A stretch of DNA of 6,501 nucleotides from Tateyamaria sp. (GTDB lineage: Bacteria; Pseudomonadota; Alphaproteobacteria; Rhodobacterales; Rhodobacteraceae). Below are positions 1 through 6,131 of the stretch, in pieces. Made by a program: the position numbers and the translations under genes. The notes beneath the pieces were generated by a model. That model was not told where the DNA came from. It saw only the letters and a program-made list of their open reading frames with translations, and did no database searches. The stretch lies in NCBI GenBank assembly GCA_018668195.1, contig JABITU010000272.1, positions 1-6,501 on the forward strand. Direction: 5' to 3'. Numbering within the stretch: position 1 is the first letter of the stretch; the number at the start of each line of letters is the position of its first letter.

Positions 1-197
1 AACTGTTCGAAGTTTTGACATGGCGCCAGCTTGGCTTACACGACAAGCCAGTTTTTCTGGTCAACGTCAACGCTTACTGGGATCCGCTTCTAGTACTTCT
101 GAAACACGTGGTGGCGCAGGGATTTGCCGACGCAGCACTGCTGGATTATTTCGTAGATGTACCCAACGCTGCGGCAGCGCTTGAGGCGTTGCCGTGA
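1..197 (+). CDS. LOG family (TIGR00730-like) Rossmann-fold protein, 3' end only
   Basis: This is the last 64 or so codons of a gene that begins before the window. The frame is open from base 3 and stops with TGA at 195-197. The visible segment, with LFEVLTWRQLGLHDKPVFLV followed by a YWDPLL motif and a GFADAALLDYF stretch, matches the C-terminal end of the LOG (lonely guy) family. These proteins cleave cytokinin-type nucleoside 5'-monophosphates or AMP to base plus ribose phosphate, and were formerly annotated as lysine decarboxylase-like. The family's catalytic PGGxGTxxE motif would lie upstream and is not visible, so activity cannot be judged. A TTG at 15 lies inside the conserved domain and is not a start. 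The gene converges on sodB and probably shares its terminator region. The family call is reasonably secure; the exact substrate is unknown. Confidence 0.8.
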   Translation, partial: LFEVLTWRQLGLHDKPVFLVNVNAYWDPLLVLLKHVVAQGFADAALLDYFVDVPNAAAALEALP

Positions 198-241
198 TTT
201 GAAACAAAGCTGTTTCGAGCAGTTTTCTGACATGGGAAACT

Positions 242-269
242 AAAAACGCCCCGGTTTGACACGGGGCGT
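242..269 (-). terminator. Intrinsic terminator of sodB, possibly bidirectional
   Basis: A perfect 8-bp inverted repeat, ACGCCCCG at 246-253 and CGGGGCGT at 262-269, encloses an 8-nt loop. Read on the minus strand, the GC-rich stem is followed by a run of T (bases 246 down to 242). This is the layout of a Rho-independent terminator about 47 nt after the sodB stop codon. Read on the plus strand, the stem is followed by GATATTT, a weaker U-tract, so it may also stop transcription from the convergent LOG-family gene ending at 197. Confidence 0.78.
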
Positions 270-316
270 GATATTTGCAGGTCTGTGTCCACCTATTCTA
301 CAGGCGGTTCGCAGTA

Positions 317-916
317 TCACATACGGGACGCGACGTTTTCCCAGTTCACCAGATTATCAAGGAAGTTCGTCAGATACACAGGCCGCTTGTTGCGGAAGTC
401 GATGTAGTAGGAATGCTCCCAAACATCACAGCCCAACAAAGCGGTCTGGCCAAAGCAAAGCGGGTTCACGCCGTTCTCGGTCTTGGTCACCGCGAGTGAG
501 CCGTCAGCATTTTTAACCAGCCAGCACCAGCCTGAACCAAACTGTCCCGCACCCGCATCCGAGAATTGCGACTTGAACGCGTCGATAGAGCCAAAGTTTT
601 CGGTCAGCGCTTTTTCAAGTTCACCCGGCATGGCGGTTTTCCCAGGGCCCATCATCTCCCAGAACTGGTTGTGGTTCCACAACTGGCTGATGTTGTTGAA
701 GATGCCATTCTGAGCCACGGCAGAGGCGTCGTAGGTGCCAATGATGATCTCTTCGAGAGATTTTCCGGCCCATTCGGTGCCCTCGATCGCCTTGTTGCCA
801 TTCGTGACATAAGCGTTGTGGTGCAGATCGTGGTGGTATTCCAGCGTTTCTGCGGACATGCCATTGGGTGCGAGCGCGTCGTGGGCATAGGGAAGATCAG
901 GAAGTGCAAAAGCCAT
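317..916 (-). CDS. sodB: Superoxide dismutase, Fe-type (possibly cambialistic Fe/Mn)
   Basis: This 199-residue cytoplasmic enzyme converts superoxide to O2 and H2O2, and its length is normal for the family. The four metal ligands are all visible: His28 in LEYHHDLHH, His82 in WNHNQFW, and Asp164 and His168 in the C-terminal DVWEH motif. Tyr36 is the gateway tyrosine. Gln78, four residues before His82, is at the position that marks Fe-type enzymes; Mn-type enzymes carry the equivalent Gln in the C-terminal domain. Related alphaproteobacterial SodB proteins can accept either metal, so the metal used in the cell is not settled. The ATG at 914-916 is preceded by a strong Shine-Dalgarno sequence, AAGGGGG (923-929). 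No signal peptide is present. The gene lies in the same orientation as soxG, 281 bp downstream of it, so it probably has its own promoter. It ends at the hairpin 242-269. Confidence 0.97.
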   Translation of the reverse strand: MAFALPDLPYAHDALAPNGMSAETLEYHHDLHHNAYVTNGNKAIEGTEWAGKSLEEIIIGTYDASAVAQNGIFNNISQLWNHNQFWEMMGPGKTAMPGELEKALTENFGSIDAFKSQFSDAGAGQFGSGWCWLVKNADGSLAVTKTENGVNPLCFGQTALLGCDVWEHSYYIDFRNKRPVYLTNFLDNLVNWENVASRM

Positions 917-1197
917 TGTCGGCCCCCTTTTGTAAATTCACTTTGTGACTGACAGATTGTGCGCAACGCCGCAAGATCAAGGGTGATCTGAACTGTTCGC
1001 TAACCCGTTGCGATTTTTTCACATATTTTTTCGCGGGCAGCTTGCTACTGTTTGTCAAAAGACCATGTCAGACCTGCGTCTGAAAAAGTACACTTACCCT
1101 TAGGCTTCTATCAAACCCCACTCAAAGACTGATATCGCCGGACCTGTACCACGGCGATTGGGAGCTATGATGTTTTACGCGCAGAAACATTCTTTGT
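917..1197. other. Intergenic region between soxG and sodB (sodB leader and likely promoter)
   Basis: These 281 bp hold no convincing gene on either strand. The part near sodB carries its ribosome binding site. The middle contains two T6 runs on the plus strand (around 1014-1031), reading as A-rich tracts on the sodB coding strand. A TTGACA hexamer occurs on that strand at 1058-1053, but no convincing -10 box follows at 16-18 nt, so no promoter is assigned. The soxG-proximal end holds the inverted repeat at 1134-1158. The length of the gap and the strong sodB ribosome binding site make independent transcription of sodB likely. Confidence 0.5.
1134..1158. repeat. Inverted repeat downstream of soxG, weak terminator candidate
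   Basis: ATCGCCG at 1134-1140 and CGGCGAT at 1152-1158 form a perfect 7-bp stem around an 11-nt loop, 40 bp past the soxG stop. On the minus strand the hairpin is followed by only a scattered T-containing stretch (ATCAGTCTTTG) rather than a clean U-tract. It could be a weak or Rho-assisted end of the sox transcript, an mRNA 3' stabiliser, or a protein-binding palindrome in front of sodB. The stem is directly visible; its role is inferred. Confidence 0.35.
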
Positions 1198-1770
1198 TTA
1201 GCGAAAGAAATCGGCGGCATTACCCTTTTGTGCCGCCCCCCTCAGCAGATCAAAGACATACTGCGCCTGACTGCGGAAACACACGATTTGAAAGGTTTTT
1301 TCATCAGACATCCAGAACGCAGCTGCAACCTGCGCCATGCGCGAGCGTCGGAACGTGCCCGGGCCAAACGCCTCTGGGCTAAAATCAACCGGAGCCAGTT
1401 TCGCCATCACCTCGCGCGCGTTTTCACCAGAAACGCGAAACACGGCCCTTGCATCTGACACGTCAACAGCCAGCGCATGGGCCTTAGCAAGGCCAATGTG
1501 CATCTTTGCCAGTGTTTCATCCACGGCGTCGTAAGGGCACAGGATCAGCACCTCATCGGGCGACATCCAGCACAACCCGCCATCACCGCTGACACGAGCC
1601 TGTCCGGGTCCAGGCATGGCCACACCTGATGCAGCCTTGACTGCCTTTTTGACCGCAGGCGCATTCAGATCTGCACGCAGGGTGATCATGCCCTGCAACG
1701 GCGCTTCGGCTACGTCGGCAATCCCATCCGACCATATAGCCCCGTTCAAAGCACTGACAGCATTAGACAT
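1198..1770 (-). CDS. soxG: Sarcosine oxidase gamma subunit
   Basis: This is a 190-residue subunit of heterotetrameric sarcosine oxidase, a typical length for SoxG. The protein has the fold of the T-protein (aminomethyltransferase) folate-binding family and packs against the alpha subunit. It is thought to be structural rather than to carry a cofactor. Recognisable segments include MSPDEVLILCPYD near residue 70, DVSDARAVFRVSGENA near residue 100, and the GTFRRSRMAQVAAAFW stretch in the C-terminal half. The ATG at 1768-1770 was chosen because it follows a good Shine-Dalgarno sequence (GGGGAGAAG) and overlaps the soxA stop by 8 bp (ATGTCTAA), the classic arrangement for translational coupling. 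A longer frame reaching 1914 exists but would lie inside soxA and adds unrelated residues. It is the last sox gene. Confidence 0.95.
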   Translation of the reverse strand: MSNAVSALNGAIWSDGIADVAEAPLQGMITLRADLNAPAVKKAVKAASGVAMPGPGQARVSGDGGLCWMSPDEVLILCPYDAVDETLAKMHIGLAKAHALAVDVSDARAVFRVSGENAREVMAKLAPVDFSPEAFGPGTFRRSRMAQVAAAFWMSDEKTFQIVCFRSQAQYVFDLLRGAAQKGNAADFFR

Positions 1771-4700
1771 TCTGCTTCTCCCCATCCGGATCGAAAAAGA
1801 CCGGGCTGACGATCCTGGCCTGATAGGTCTTGCCATCTGTCCCGGGGAAATCGATGAACTCGCCCATCCGCTCTGGCCCGTGCAACACAAGGCCCATGGC
1901 GATCCCCTTACCAAGGGTCGGTGAGTGGTATGTCGACGTCACACGCCCCTGCACATTGCGTTGACCATTCGCATTTGTGCCATCCGCAACCGCATAGGCG
2001 CCGTCTGGCAAGACAGAGCCATCCACCGTCTCAAGCCCCACAAGCTGCCATCGGTTTGGATCGGCCATGTGGCTGCGGGTATGCGCACGCTTGCCCAAAT
2101 AGTCCTCTTTCTTTTTCGACAGTGCCCAATGCAGACCCAGATCTTGGGGAATGACCGTTCCATCAGTCTCGTCACCAATCATGATAAAGCCCTTTTCGGC
2201 GCGCAAGATGTGCAGCGCTTCGGTGCCGTAGGGCATGGCCCCCAACTCAGCCCCTGCCGCCATGACAGCATCCCAGAACGCCTGTCCTTCACTTGCGCGC
2301 ACAGCGATCTCATAGCTCAACTCACCTGAGAAAGAGATCCGATAGACCCTCACGTCAAATCCACCGAGCGAGCCATCCGCCCATTCCATAAAGCCAAGCG
2401 CCTCTTTTGAGACATCCATACCGCCCATATTCTCAAGCGCCTTGCGGGCATTCGGACCCACAACAGCCACCTGCGCGCATTGTTCGGTGACATTGGCAAC
2501 ATATACGTCCCAATCCCACCATTCGGTCTGGAGCCATTCTTCCATATGGCCATGGATGCTTTCAGCACCCCCGGTGGTGGTGTGGCAAAGATAGGTTTCT
2601 TCATCGATGCGCGCGACAACGCCGTCATCAATCAGAAATCCATTTTCACCGCACATCAAACCATAGCGGCATTTGCCCGGCTTAAGCGTGCTCATCATGT
2701 TGGTGTAGAGCATGTCGAGGAATTTTGTCGCGTCCTTGCCCTTGACGATGATCTTGCCAAGCGTCGAGGCATCCAGAACACCCATGTTCTGGCGTGTGTT
2801 GGCAACCTCGCGCATCACGGCATCGTGGACGCTTTCGCCTGAACGGACAAAGGCATAGGGCCTGCGCCATTGGCCGACAGGCTCCCAATCCGCACCATTG
2901 GCCCCATGCCAGTCGTGCATCGGTGTGCGCCGGATCGGTTGAAAGACATCACCGCGCGCTTCGCCGCCAATCGCCCCCATAGAAATGGGTGTATACGGCG
3001 GGCGGAACGTCGTGGTTCCCGTTTGCGGAATGGGTTGATTCAGCGCATCGGAAAGTATTGCAAGGCCATTGATATTACTAAGCTTTCCCTGATCTGTTGC
3101 CATGCCCAGCGTGGTGTATCTTTTGGCATGTTCGACGCTTTCAAATCCTTCTTGCGCGGCAAGTTGCACATCGCTGACCTTGACATCGTTCTGGTAATCC
3201 AACCACGATTTTGCCCGCAAAGCTACGCCTGCGCCATGCGGCATCATCCAGACCGGCGCCATCGGGGCCTCGGCCATCGACGTGGCTTGGGGTGCCAGAG
3301 TATTTTCAGGTGCGAAGCCAGTAGCCTTTGCCGCAGCCTGCCCCATTGCGTGGGCATCTCGGACGATATCGTTCAAGTCAAAATAACCGTTGGCAGCGCC
3401 TGCTGCACTGACAAAGGCTGTGCCATCCGCACCCGTCGGTGCTTTCTCCAAATCGGGGTGGAACATGGCAAATTCATTGCTCCAAACAAGCTTGCCACCA
3501 CAATGTGACCACAAATGCACCACAGGCGACCAGCCACCCGACATGGCAACCGCGTCACAGGCGACGTCTTCCAACACAGCGCCTTCGCCAGCCTGAGCAC
3601 AGATCGCAACGCCGCTTACGCGTTTACCACCCAGCACCTTGGCGACACCATGTCCCATCAGAACGCGAATGCCTCGGGACTTTGCCTCGGTCACCAGTGC
3701 ACTATCGCTTGAGAGGGTCCTGGCATCGATAATTAACGGAACGGTTAAACCCGCATCGTGCATAACCAGCGCGGTTCTATAAGCATCATCATTGTTGGTC
3801 ACAACGACGGTACGGTCGCCCGCGCTGACCCCGAAATTGACGGCATAGTCGCGCACCGCAGAGGCAAGCATTACCCCCGGAATGTCGTTGCCCGCAAAGC
3901 TGAGCGGCCGTTCTATAGCCCCGGTGGCTGTCACGACGTGCCCGGCCCTGATCCGCCAAAGGCGATGTCGCGAGCCCTTCTGTTCAGGCGCGTGATCGGT
4001 CAGCCGTTCATAACCCAGCACATAGCCGTGATCATAGACACCTGCCCCCATCGTCCGCAGACGCATGCTTACGTTGGCCATCTGGGACAATTCAGCAACC
4101 AGACTGTTCACTGCCTTTTCAGCAGGGTGATCACCAATCTCTCCACCATCAACGGGTGCGCGCCCCCCCCAATGGGCCGTTTGTTCGAACACAATGACCT
4201 TTGCCCCGGCCAGCGCCGCAGCCTTGGCCGCATGCAAGCCTGCAATCCCACCGCCAACCACAAGCACGTCGCAGAAGGCATAGAAATGCTCATATGTGTC
4301 CGCATCCCGCGACTTGGGAGCCTGGCCGAGGCCAGCTGCCTGCCGAATGAACGGCTCATACAGATGTTTCCAAAGGGGACGCGGATGAATGAATGTCTTG
4401 TAGTAAAAGCCCGCTGGCATGAAGCGCGACAGCTTGGCGTTGATCGCTCCGACATCAAATTCTAGGCTAGGCCAATGGTTCTGGCTGGTGGCGTCTAACC
4501 CGTCGAACAATTCGGTCGTAGTGGCACGTTGGTTGGGTTCAAATTTGCCCTCAATCCCAAGATTTACCAGCGCATTGGGTTCTTCTACACCGGACGCAAC
4601 AATACCGCGCGGACGGTGGTATTTGAAAGACCGGCCAACAAGCATCTGGTCATTGGCCAGCAGTGCGGACGCCAAAGTATCACCCTCGAACCCTTTGAAC

Positions 4701-4777
4701 TGTTTGCCGTTGAAGCTGAAATGGATCGCGCGATCTTTGTTCAGAAGACGACCCTGTGAGGCAAGACGCGTGCTCAT
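1763..4777 (-). CDS. soxA: Sarcosine oxidase alpha subunit
   Basis: This 1004-residue subunit of cytoplasmic heterotetrameric sarcosine oxidase has full family length. Three regions follow in order. Residues 17-75 form an Fer2_4-like N-terminal domain (GDTLASALLAN, then YHRPRGIVASG) that in this family lacks an iron-sulfur cluster. A Rossmann dinucleotide-binding domain starts at 171-180 (VLVVGGGIAG) and continues through TATGAIERPL at 283-292; in characterised enzymes it binds NAD+. The C-terminal domain, from about residue 615, is the GCV_T/aminomethyltransferase-like folate-binding domain, where the imine from sarcosine oxidation transfers its one-carbon unit to tetrahydrofolate. FMN sits at the alpha-beta interface in known structures. 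The ATG at 4775-4777 has a modest GAGG at 4790-4787 and overlaps the stop of a mini-ORF (ATGA). The 3' end overlaps soxG by 8 bp. A G8 run (minus strand, 4170-4163) codes through the HWGGR segment at residues 202-206. No frameshift is seen. Confidence 0.97.
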   Translation of the reverse strand: MSTRLASQGRLLNKDRAIHFSFNGKQFKGFEGDTLASALLANDQMLVGRSFKYHRPRGIVASGVEEPNALVNLGIEGKFEPNQRATTTELFDGLDATSQNHWPSLEFDVGAINAKLSRFMPAGFYYKTFIHPRPLWKHLYEPFIRQAAGLGQAPKSRDADTYEHFYAFCDVLVVGGGIAGLHAAKAAALAGAKVIVFEQTAHWGGRAPVDGGEIGDHPAEKAVNSLVAELSQMANVSMRLRTMGAGVYDHGYVLGYERLTDHAPEQKGSRHRLWRIRAGHVVTATGAIERPLSFAGNDIPGVMLASAVRDYAVNFGVSAGDRTVVVTNNDDAYRTALVMHDAGLTVPLIIDARTLSSDSALVTEAKSRGIRVLMGHGVAKVLGGKRVSGVAICAQAGEGAVLEDVACDAVAMSGGWSPVVHLWSHCGGKLVWSNEFAMFHPDLEKAPTGADGTAFVSAAGAANGYFDLNDIVRDAHAMGQAAAKATGFAPENTLAPQATSMAEAPMAPVWMMPHGAGVALRAKSWLDYQNDVKVSDVQLAAQEGFESVEHAKRYTTLGMATDQGKLSNINGLAILSDALNQPIPQTGTTTFRPPYTPISMGAIGGEARGDVFQPIRRTPMHDWHGANGADWEPVGQWRRPYAFVRSGESVHDAVMREVANTRQNMGVLDASTLGKIIVKGKDATKFLDMLYTNMMSTLKPGKCRYGLMCGENGFLIDDGVVARIDEETYLCHTTTGGAESIHGHMEEWLQTEWWDWDVYVANVTEQCAQVAVVGPNARKALENMGGMDVSKEALGFMEWADGSLGGFDVRVYRISFSGELSYEIAVRASEGQAFWDAVMAAGAELGAMPYGTEALHILRAEKGFIMIGDETDGTVIPQDLGLHWALSKKKEDYLGKRAHTRSHMADPNRWQLVGLETVDGSVLPDGAYAVADGTNANGQRNVQGRVTSTYHSPTLGKGIAMGLVLHGPERMGEFIDFPGTDGKTYQARIVSPVFFDPDGEKQNV

Positions 4778-4854
4778 GTGATCAGGCCTCGGCGCGGGCT
4801 GGAAGCGCAGGAGCCTCCGGCGGGAGTTTTTTTGGCAAGATGAAAGTGGATCAT
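4774..4854 (-). CDS. 26-codon mini-ORF bridging soxD and soxA (possible coupling leader)
   Basis: An ATG at 4854-4852 overlaps the soxD stop (ATGA), and its frame closes with TGA at 4776-4774, overlapping the soxA ATG (again ATGA). The start is preceded by GGAGGGA at 4867-4861 with a 6-nt spacer, a stronger site than the one in front of soxA. The predicted peptide starts MIHFHLAKKTPAGGS and ends in a short basic stretch before LIT. It has no recognisable domain or membrane segment. The likely job, if translated, is to carry ribosomes from soxD to soxA so the subunits are made in balance. The internal sequence coincides with a hairpin and poly-A tract, so the frame may have been created by a small inserted repeat. 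The overlaps and the ribosome binding site are direct observations; translation is inferred. Confidence 0.4.
   Translation of the reverse strand: MIHFHLAKKTPAGGSCASSPRRGLIT
4814..4846 (+). repeat. Hairpin plus T7 element in the soxD-soxA junction
   Basis: On the plus strand CCTCCGGCGGGAG (4814-4826) can fold as CTCC/GGAG around GGCG. It runs straight into T7 (4827-4833) and then GGCAAGATGAAAG. The form resembles a short intrinsic terminator pointing against the sox genes. From general memory, very similar GCCTCCGGCGGGAGT plus T-rich plus AAGATGAA sequences recur between genes in Rhodobacteraceae, so this may be one copy of a dispersed repeat. That could not be verified here. On the coding strand it is a hairpin preceded by A7, which would not terminate sox transcription. 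The four-pair stem is short for a stand-alone terminator. Confidence 0.45.
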
Positions 4855-5180
4855 TGAATATCCCTCCAGGTCCATCCGGGGCGTTTTGCGGTAATTTTAT
4901 CGATCAGATCCTGCGGCGGGCGCAAGGTTTGGGCGGAATAGGTGCCAAAGACCTCGAGTGTTGTTGTGCAGCGAGCCACATGGAACCACTTGCCGCAGCC
5001 ATAGACGTGGCGCCATCGCTCAAAGTGCACCCCCTTGGGGTTTTCGCGCACGAACAAGTAGCTTTCGAATTCATCATCCGACGAGCCCGGGCCAAACCGG
5101 GTCAGATGTGCCTCTCCGCCTGCATGAAATTCGGTCTCTTCGCCGATTTGCCCACAGTAGGGGCACGTCAGTATCAACAT
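4851..5180 (-). CDS. soxD: Sarcosine oxidase delta subunit (zinc-binding)
   Basis: This 109-residue protein is the small subunit of heterotetrameric sarcosine oxidase, and its length is typical. The zinc site is complete: Cys6 and Cys9 in LTCPYCG, with His58 and Cys62 in the RHVYGCGKWFHV segment, matching the CxxC...HxxxC pattern of characterised SoxD. The zinc is structural. The following sequence, VARCTTTLEVFGTY, is also characteristic. The ATG at 5178-5180 is chosen because the family begins MLxxxCPYCG and because a GGAG (5191-5188) lies about 7 nt upstream. The same frame is open up to 5321, but the extra N-terminal residues have no family counterpart. The stop overlaps the mini-ORF start (ATGA). 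SoxD normally follows soxB directly; here about 950 bp carrying two other genes intervene, so it probably has a promoter within 5181-5431. Confidence 0.95.
   Translation of the reverse strand: MLILTCPYCGQIGEETEFHAGGEAHLTRFGPGSSDDEFESYLFVRENPKGVHFERWRHVYGCGKWFHVARCTTTLEVFGTYSAQTLRPPQDLIDKITAKRPGWTWRDIQ
4861..4867 (-). promoter_or_regulatory. Strong Shine-Dalgarno in the soxD 3' end
   Basis: GGAGGGA on the minus strand, within the last codons of soxD (coding Trp-Arg-Asp), stands 6 nt before the ATG at 4854. It is the best ribosome binding site in the soxD-soxA junction and supports initiation at the mini-ORF. In an ancestral arrangement without the gap it may have served soxA directly; that is inference. 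Confidence 0.5.
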
Positions 5181-5431
5181 GTGCAGGCTCCGTTCAGTGA
5201 CGTGCGTCGGCAGGGGCCGGACGTCGCAACATGCCCCACCTTCGCGGTGTCTTTGGTTTTTGTGGCTATATTTTTGCCGCAGCCCCCCAGTGAGATCGGG
5301 TTTGGACGTGGGGCCGAACAACGTCGGGTTGCTGCCTTGTGAACACGCCCACCGCGCTCGGCACTTACGATTTTACGTGACGCGGTACGTCGGATCGTGG
5401 CAGTGTCAGCCTGAGTTGACAGGAGAATGCC
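5181..5431. promoter_or_regulatory. Divergent intergenic region: soxD leftward, small membrane protein gene rightward
   Basis: These 251 bp separate divergently oriented starts, so promoters for both directions are expected here. No convincing gene lies inside. Frames crossing it on either strand lack family resemblance and good ribosome binding sites. The most AT-rich spot is around 5250-5276, with TATATT at 5267-5272 on the plus strand and TATAGC on the minus strand, both possible -10 elements. Neither has a clear -35 box at standard spacing, so the exact promoters are not assigned. Confidence 0.35.
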
Positions 5432-5623
5432 ATGAGCAGGGAAATGGGGGCCATAGTGGTCTTTGGTGCGATTATCGTTGGCGCGTTGATCATGTTTGCG
5501 TTGGAACAGCGTGCCGCTGCCAAACGTAAGGCAGCCCGTGGCGGGCGCGAGATAGACGTCAGCGACCTTATCGCCTTTGGCTCGGCTGCGGGCGCAGGGA
5601 AAAAGACGAAAACCGCTGACTAG
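5432..5623 (+). CDS. Small single-pass membrane protein, unknown function
   Basis: This 63-residue protein is not recognised as a named family. Residues 6-24 (GAIVVFGAIIVGALIMFAL) form one hydrophobic membrane segment. A basic patch follows (RAAAKRKAARGGR, residues 27-39), which by the positive-inside rule places the C-terminus in the cytoplasm. A GAGKKTKTAD tail ends the protein. The case that it is real rests on AGGAG at 5421-5425 with a 6-nt spacer before the ATG at 5432, a clear membrane segment, and placement in an otherwise gene-free strand interval. It lies on the opposite strand to the sox genes, splitting them, and converges on the 151-residue membrane protein 50 bp away with no strong terminator between. 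A link to sarcosine metabolism is not shown. Confidence 0.72.
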   Translation: MSREMGAIVVFGAIIVGALIMFALEQRAAAKRKAARGGREIDVSDLIAFGSAAGAGKKTKTAD

Positions 5624-5673
5624 ATAATTGGGGTGGTTCGACGCGACGCCCATAAGTGCGTTTAGTTGCAACA

Positions 5674-6129
5674 TCAGCATTGACCAACCCCGCAGATCAA
5701 AAGCACGTTCACCCATCGATCGCCAAAGCCCCATTGCAACGTGGCTACGGTAAGCAGCAAGACGTTCAAAAAATTGAACATATCAGCCTTCTGACGTAGG
5801 CTGTCAAAGTTGCGTTCTTCGGTCAGGTAGTCAACCGAGTAGCCCTGTTTCGGGATTTCTGTAGGTGGTGTGCCTTGTTTGAGCGCAGTCAACTCGATAC
5901 CGAATTCGTGCAAAATCTTTTCTACCGATTTCTGGCGGCCTTGCTCGATCGTCGCTAGCCTGTTGGAAAAAAACAATACAGATGCCGCAACACCAAGGGC
6001 ACCAAACCGCTGAAACAGTTCGGCATTTTCAGACCAAACCATCAGTACCGTGCCGATGGCCCAAGCTGCAAGGCCAACATAAGCGACAAGTCCCGCAAAA
6101 CGTCGAAGGATATAGCGTACGGCCAACAT
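5674..6129 (-). CDS. Predicted membrane protein with three hydrophobic segments, unknown function
   Basis: This 151-residue protein is not recognised. Hydrophobic stretches lie at about residues 13-32, 43-55 and 118-146. The last may form one long helix or two short ones around WGFGDRW. A polar, charged segment (56-117, with alternating Glu/Lys and a helix-like IEQGRQKSVEKILHEFG) lies between the second and third. The ATG at 6127-6129 begins 2 bp after the soxB stop codon, so the gene is almost certainly co-transcribed with soxB and perhaps translated by re-initiation. A GGAG lies 13 nt upstream, within the soxB end. It takes the place usually held by soxD. It could be an anchor or transport accessory, but nothing in the sequence shows this. 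It ends tail-to-tail with the 63-residue gene. Confidence 0.78.
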   Translation of the reverse strand: MLAVRYILRRFAGLVAYVGLAAWAIGTVLMVWSENAELFQRFGALGVAASVLFFSNRLATIEQGRQKSVEKILHEFGIELTALKQGTPPTEIPKQGYSVDYLTEERNFDSLRQKADMFNFLNVLLLTVATLQWGFGDRWVNVLLICGVGQC

Positions 6130-6131
6130 GA

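Noticed and set aside
1053..1058. TTGACA hexamer on the minus strand upstream of sodB as a promoter -35 box
   Set aside because: No recognisable -10 hexamer lies 16-18 nt downstream, and the site is about 140 nt from the sodB start, so one hexamer match is not enough.
1771..1914. Longer soxG frame starting at 1914
   Set aside because: It would overlap soxA by about 150 bp and add residues unlike SoxG. The ATG at 1770 has a proper ribosome binding site and a coupled overlap with soxA.
3758..4465. 235-residue plus-strand frame inside soxA
   Set aside because: It is antisense to the conserved Rossmann domain of soxA and has no plausible domain of its own.
5181..5321. Extended soxD start at 5321
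   Set aside because: The extra 47 residues have no counterpart in SoxD, whose N-terminus is the MLxxxCPYCG zinc motif, and a GGAG precedes the inner ATG.
4854..5342. 162-residue plus-strand frame opposite soxD
   Set aside because: It is a mirror of soxD, which has complete zinc ligands. The antisense product resembles nothing and lacks a good ribosome binding site.
5624..5673. Terminator between the two convergent membrane-protein genes
   Set aside because: Only a 4-bp ACGC/GCGT stem without a proper U-tract could be found in the 50-bp gap.
5174..5734. 186-residue minus-strand frame across 5174-5734
   Set aside because: It overlaps soxD's start, the divergent intergenic region and the well-supported 63-residue gene, has no recognisable motif, and reads like a chance open frame in moderately GC-rich DNA.
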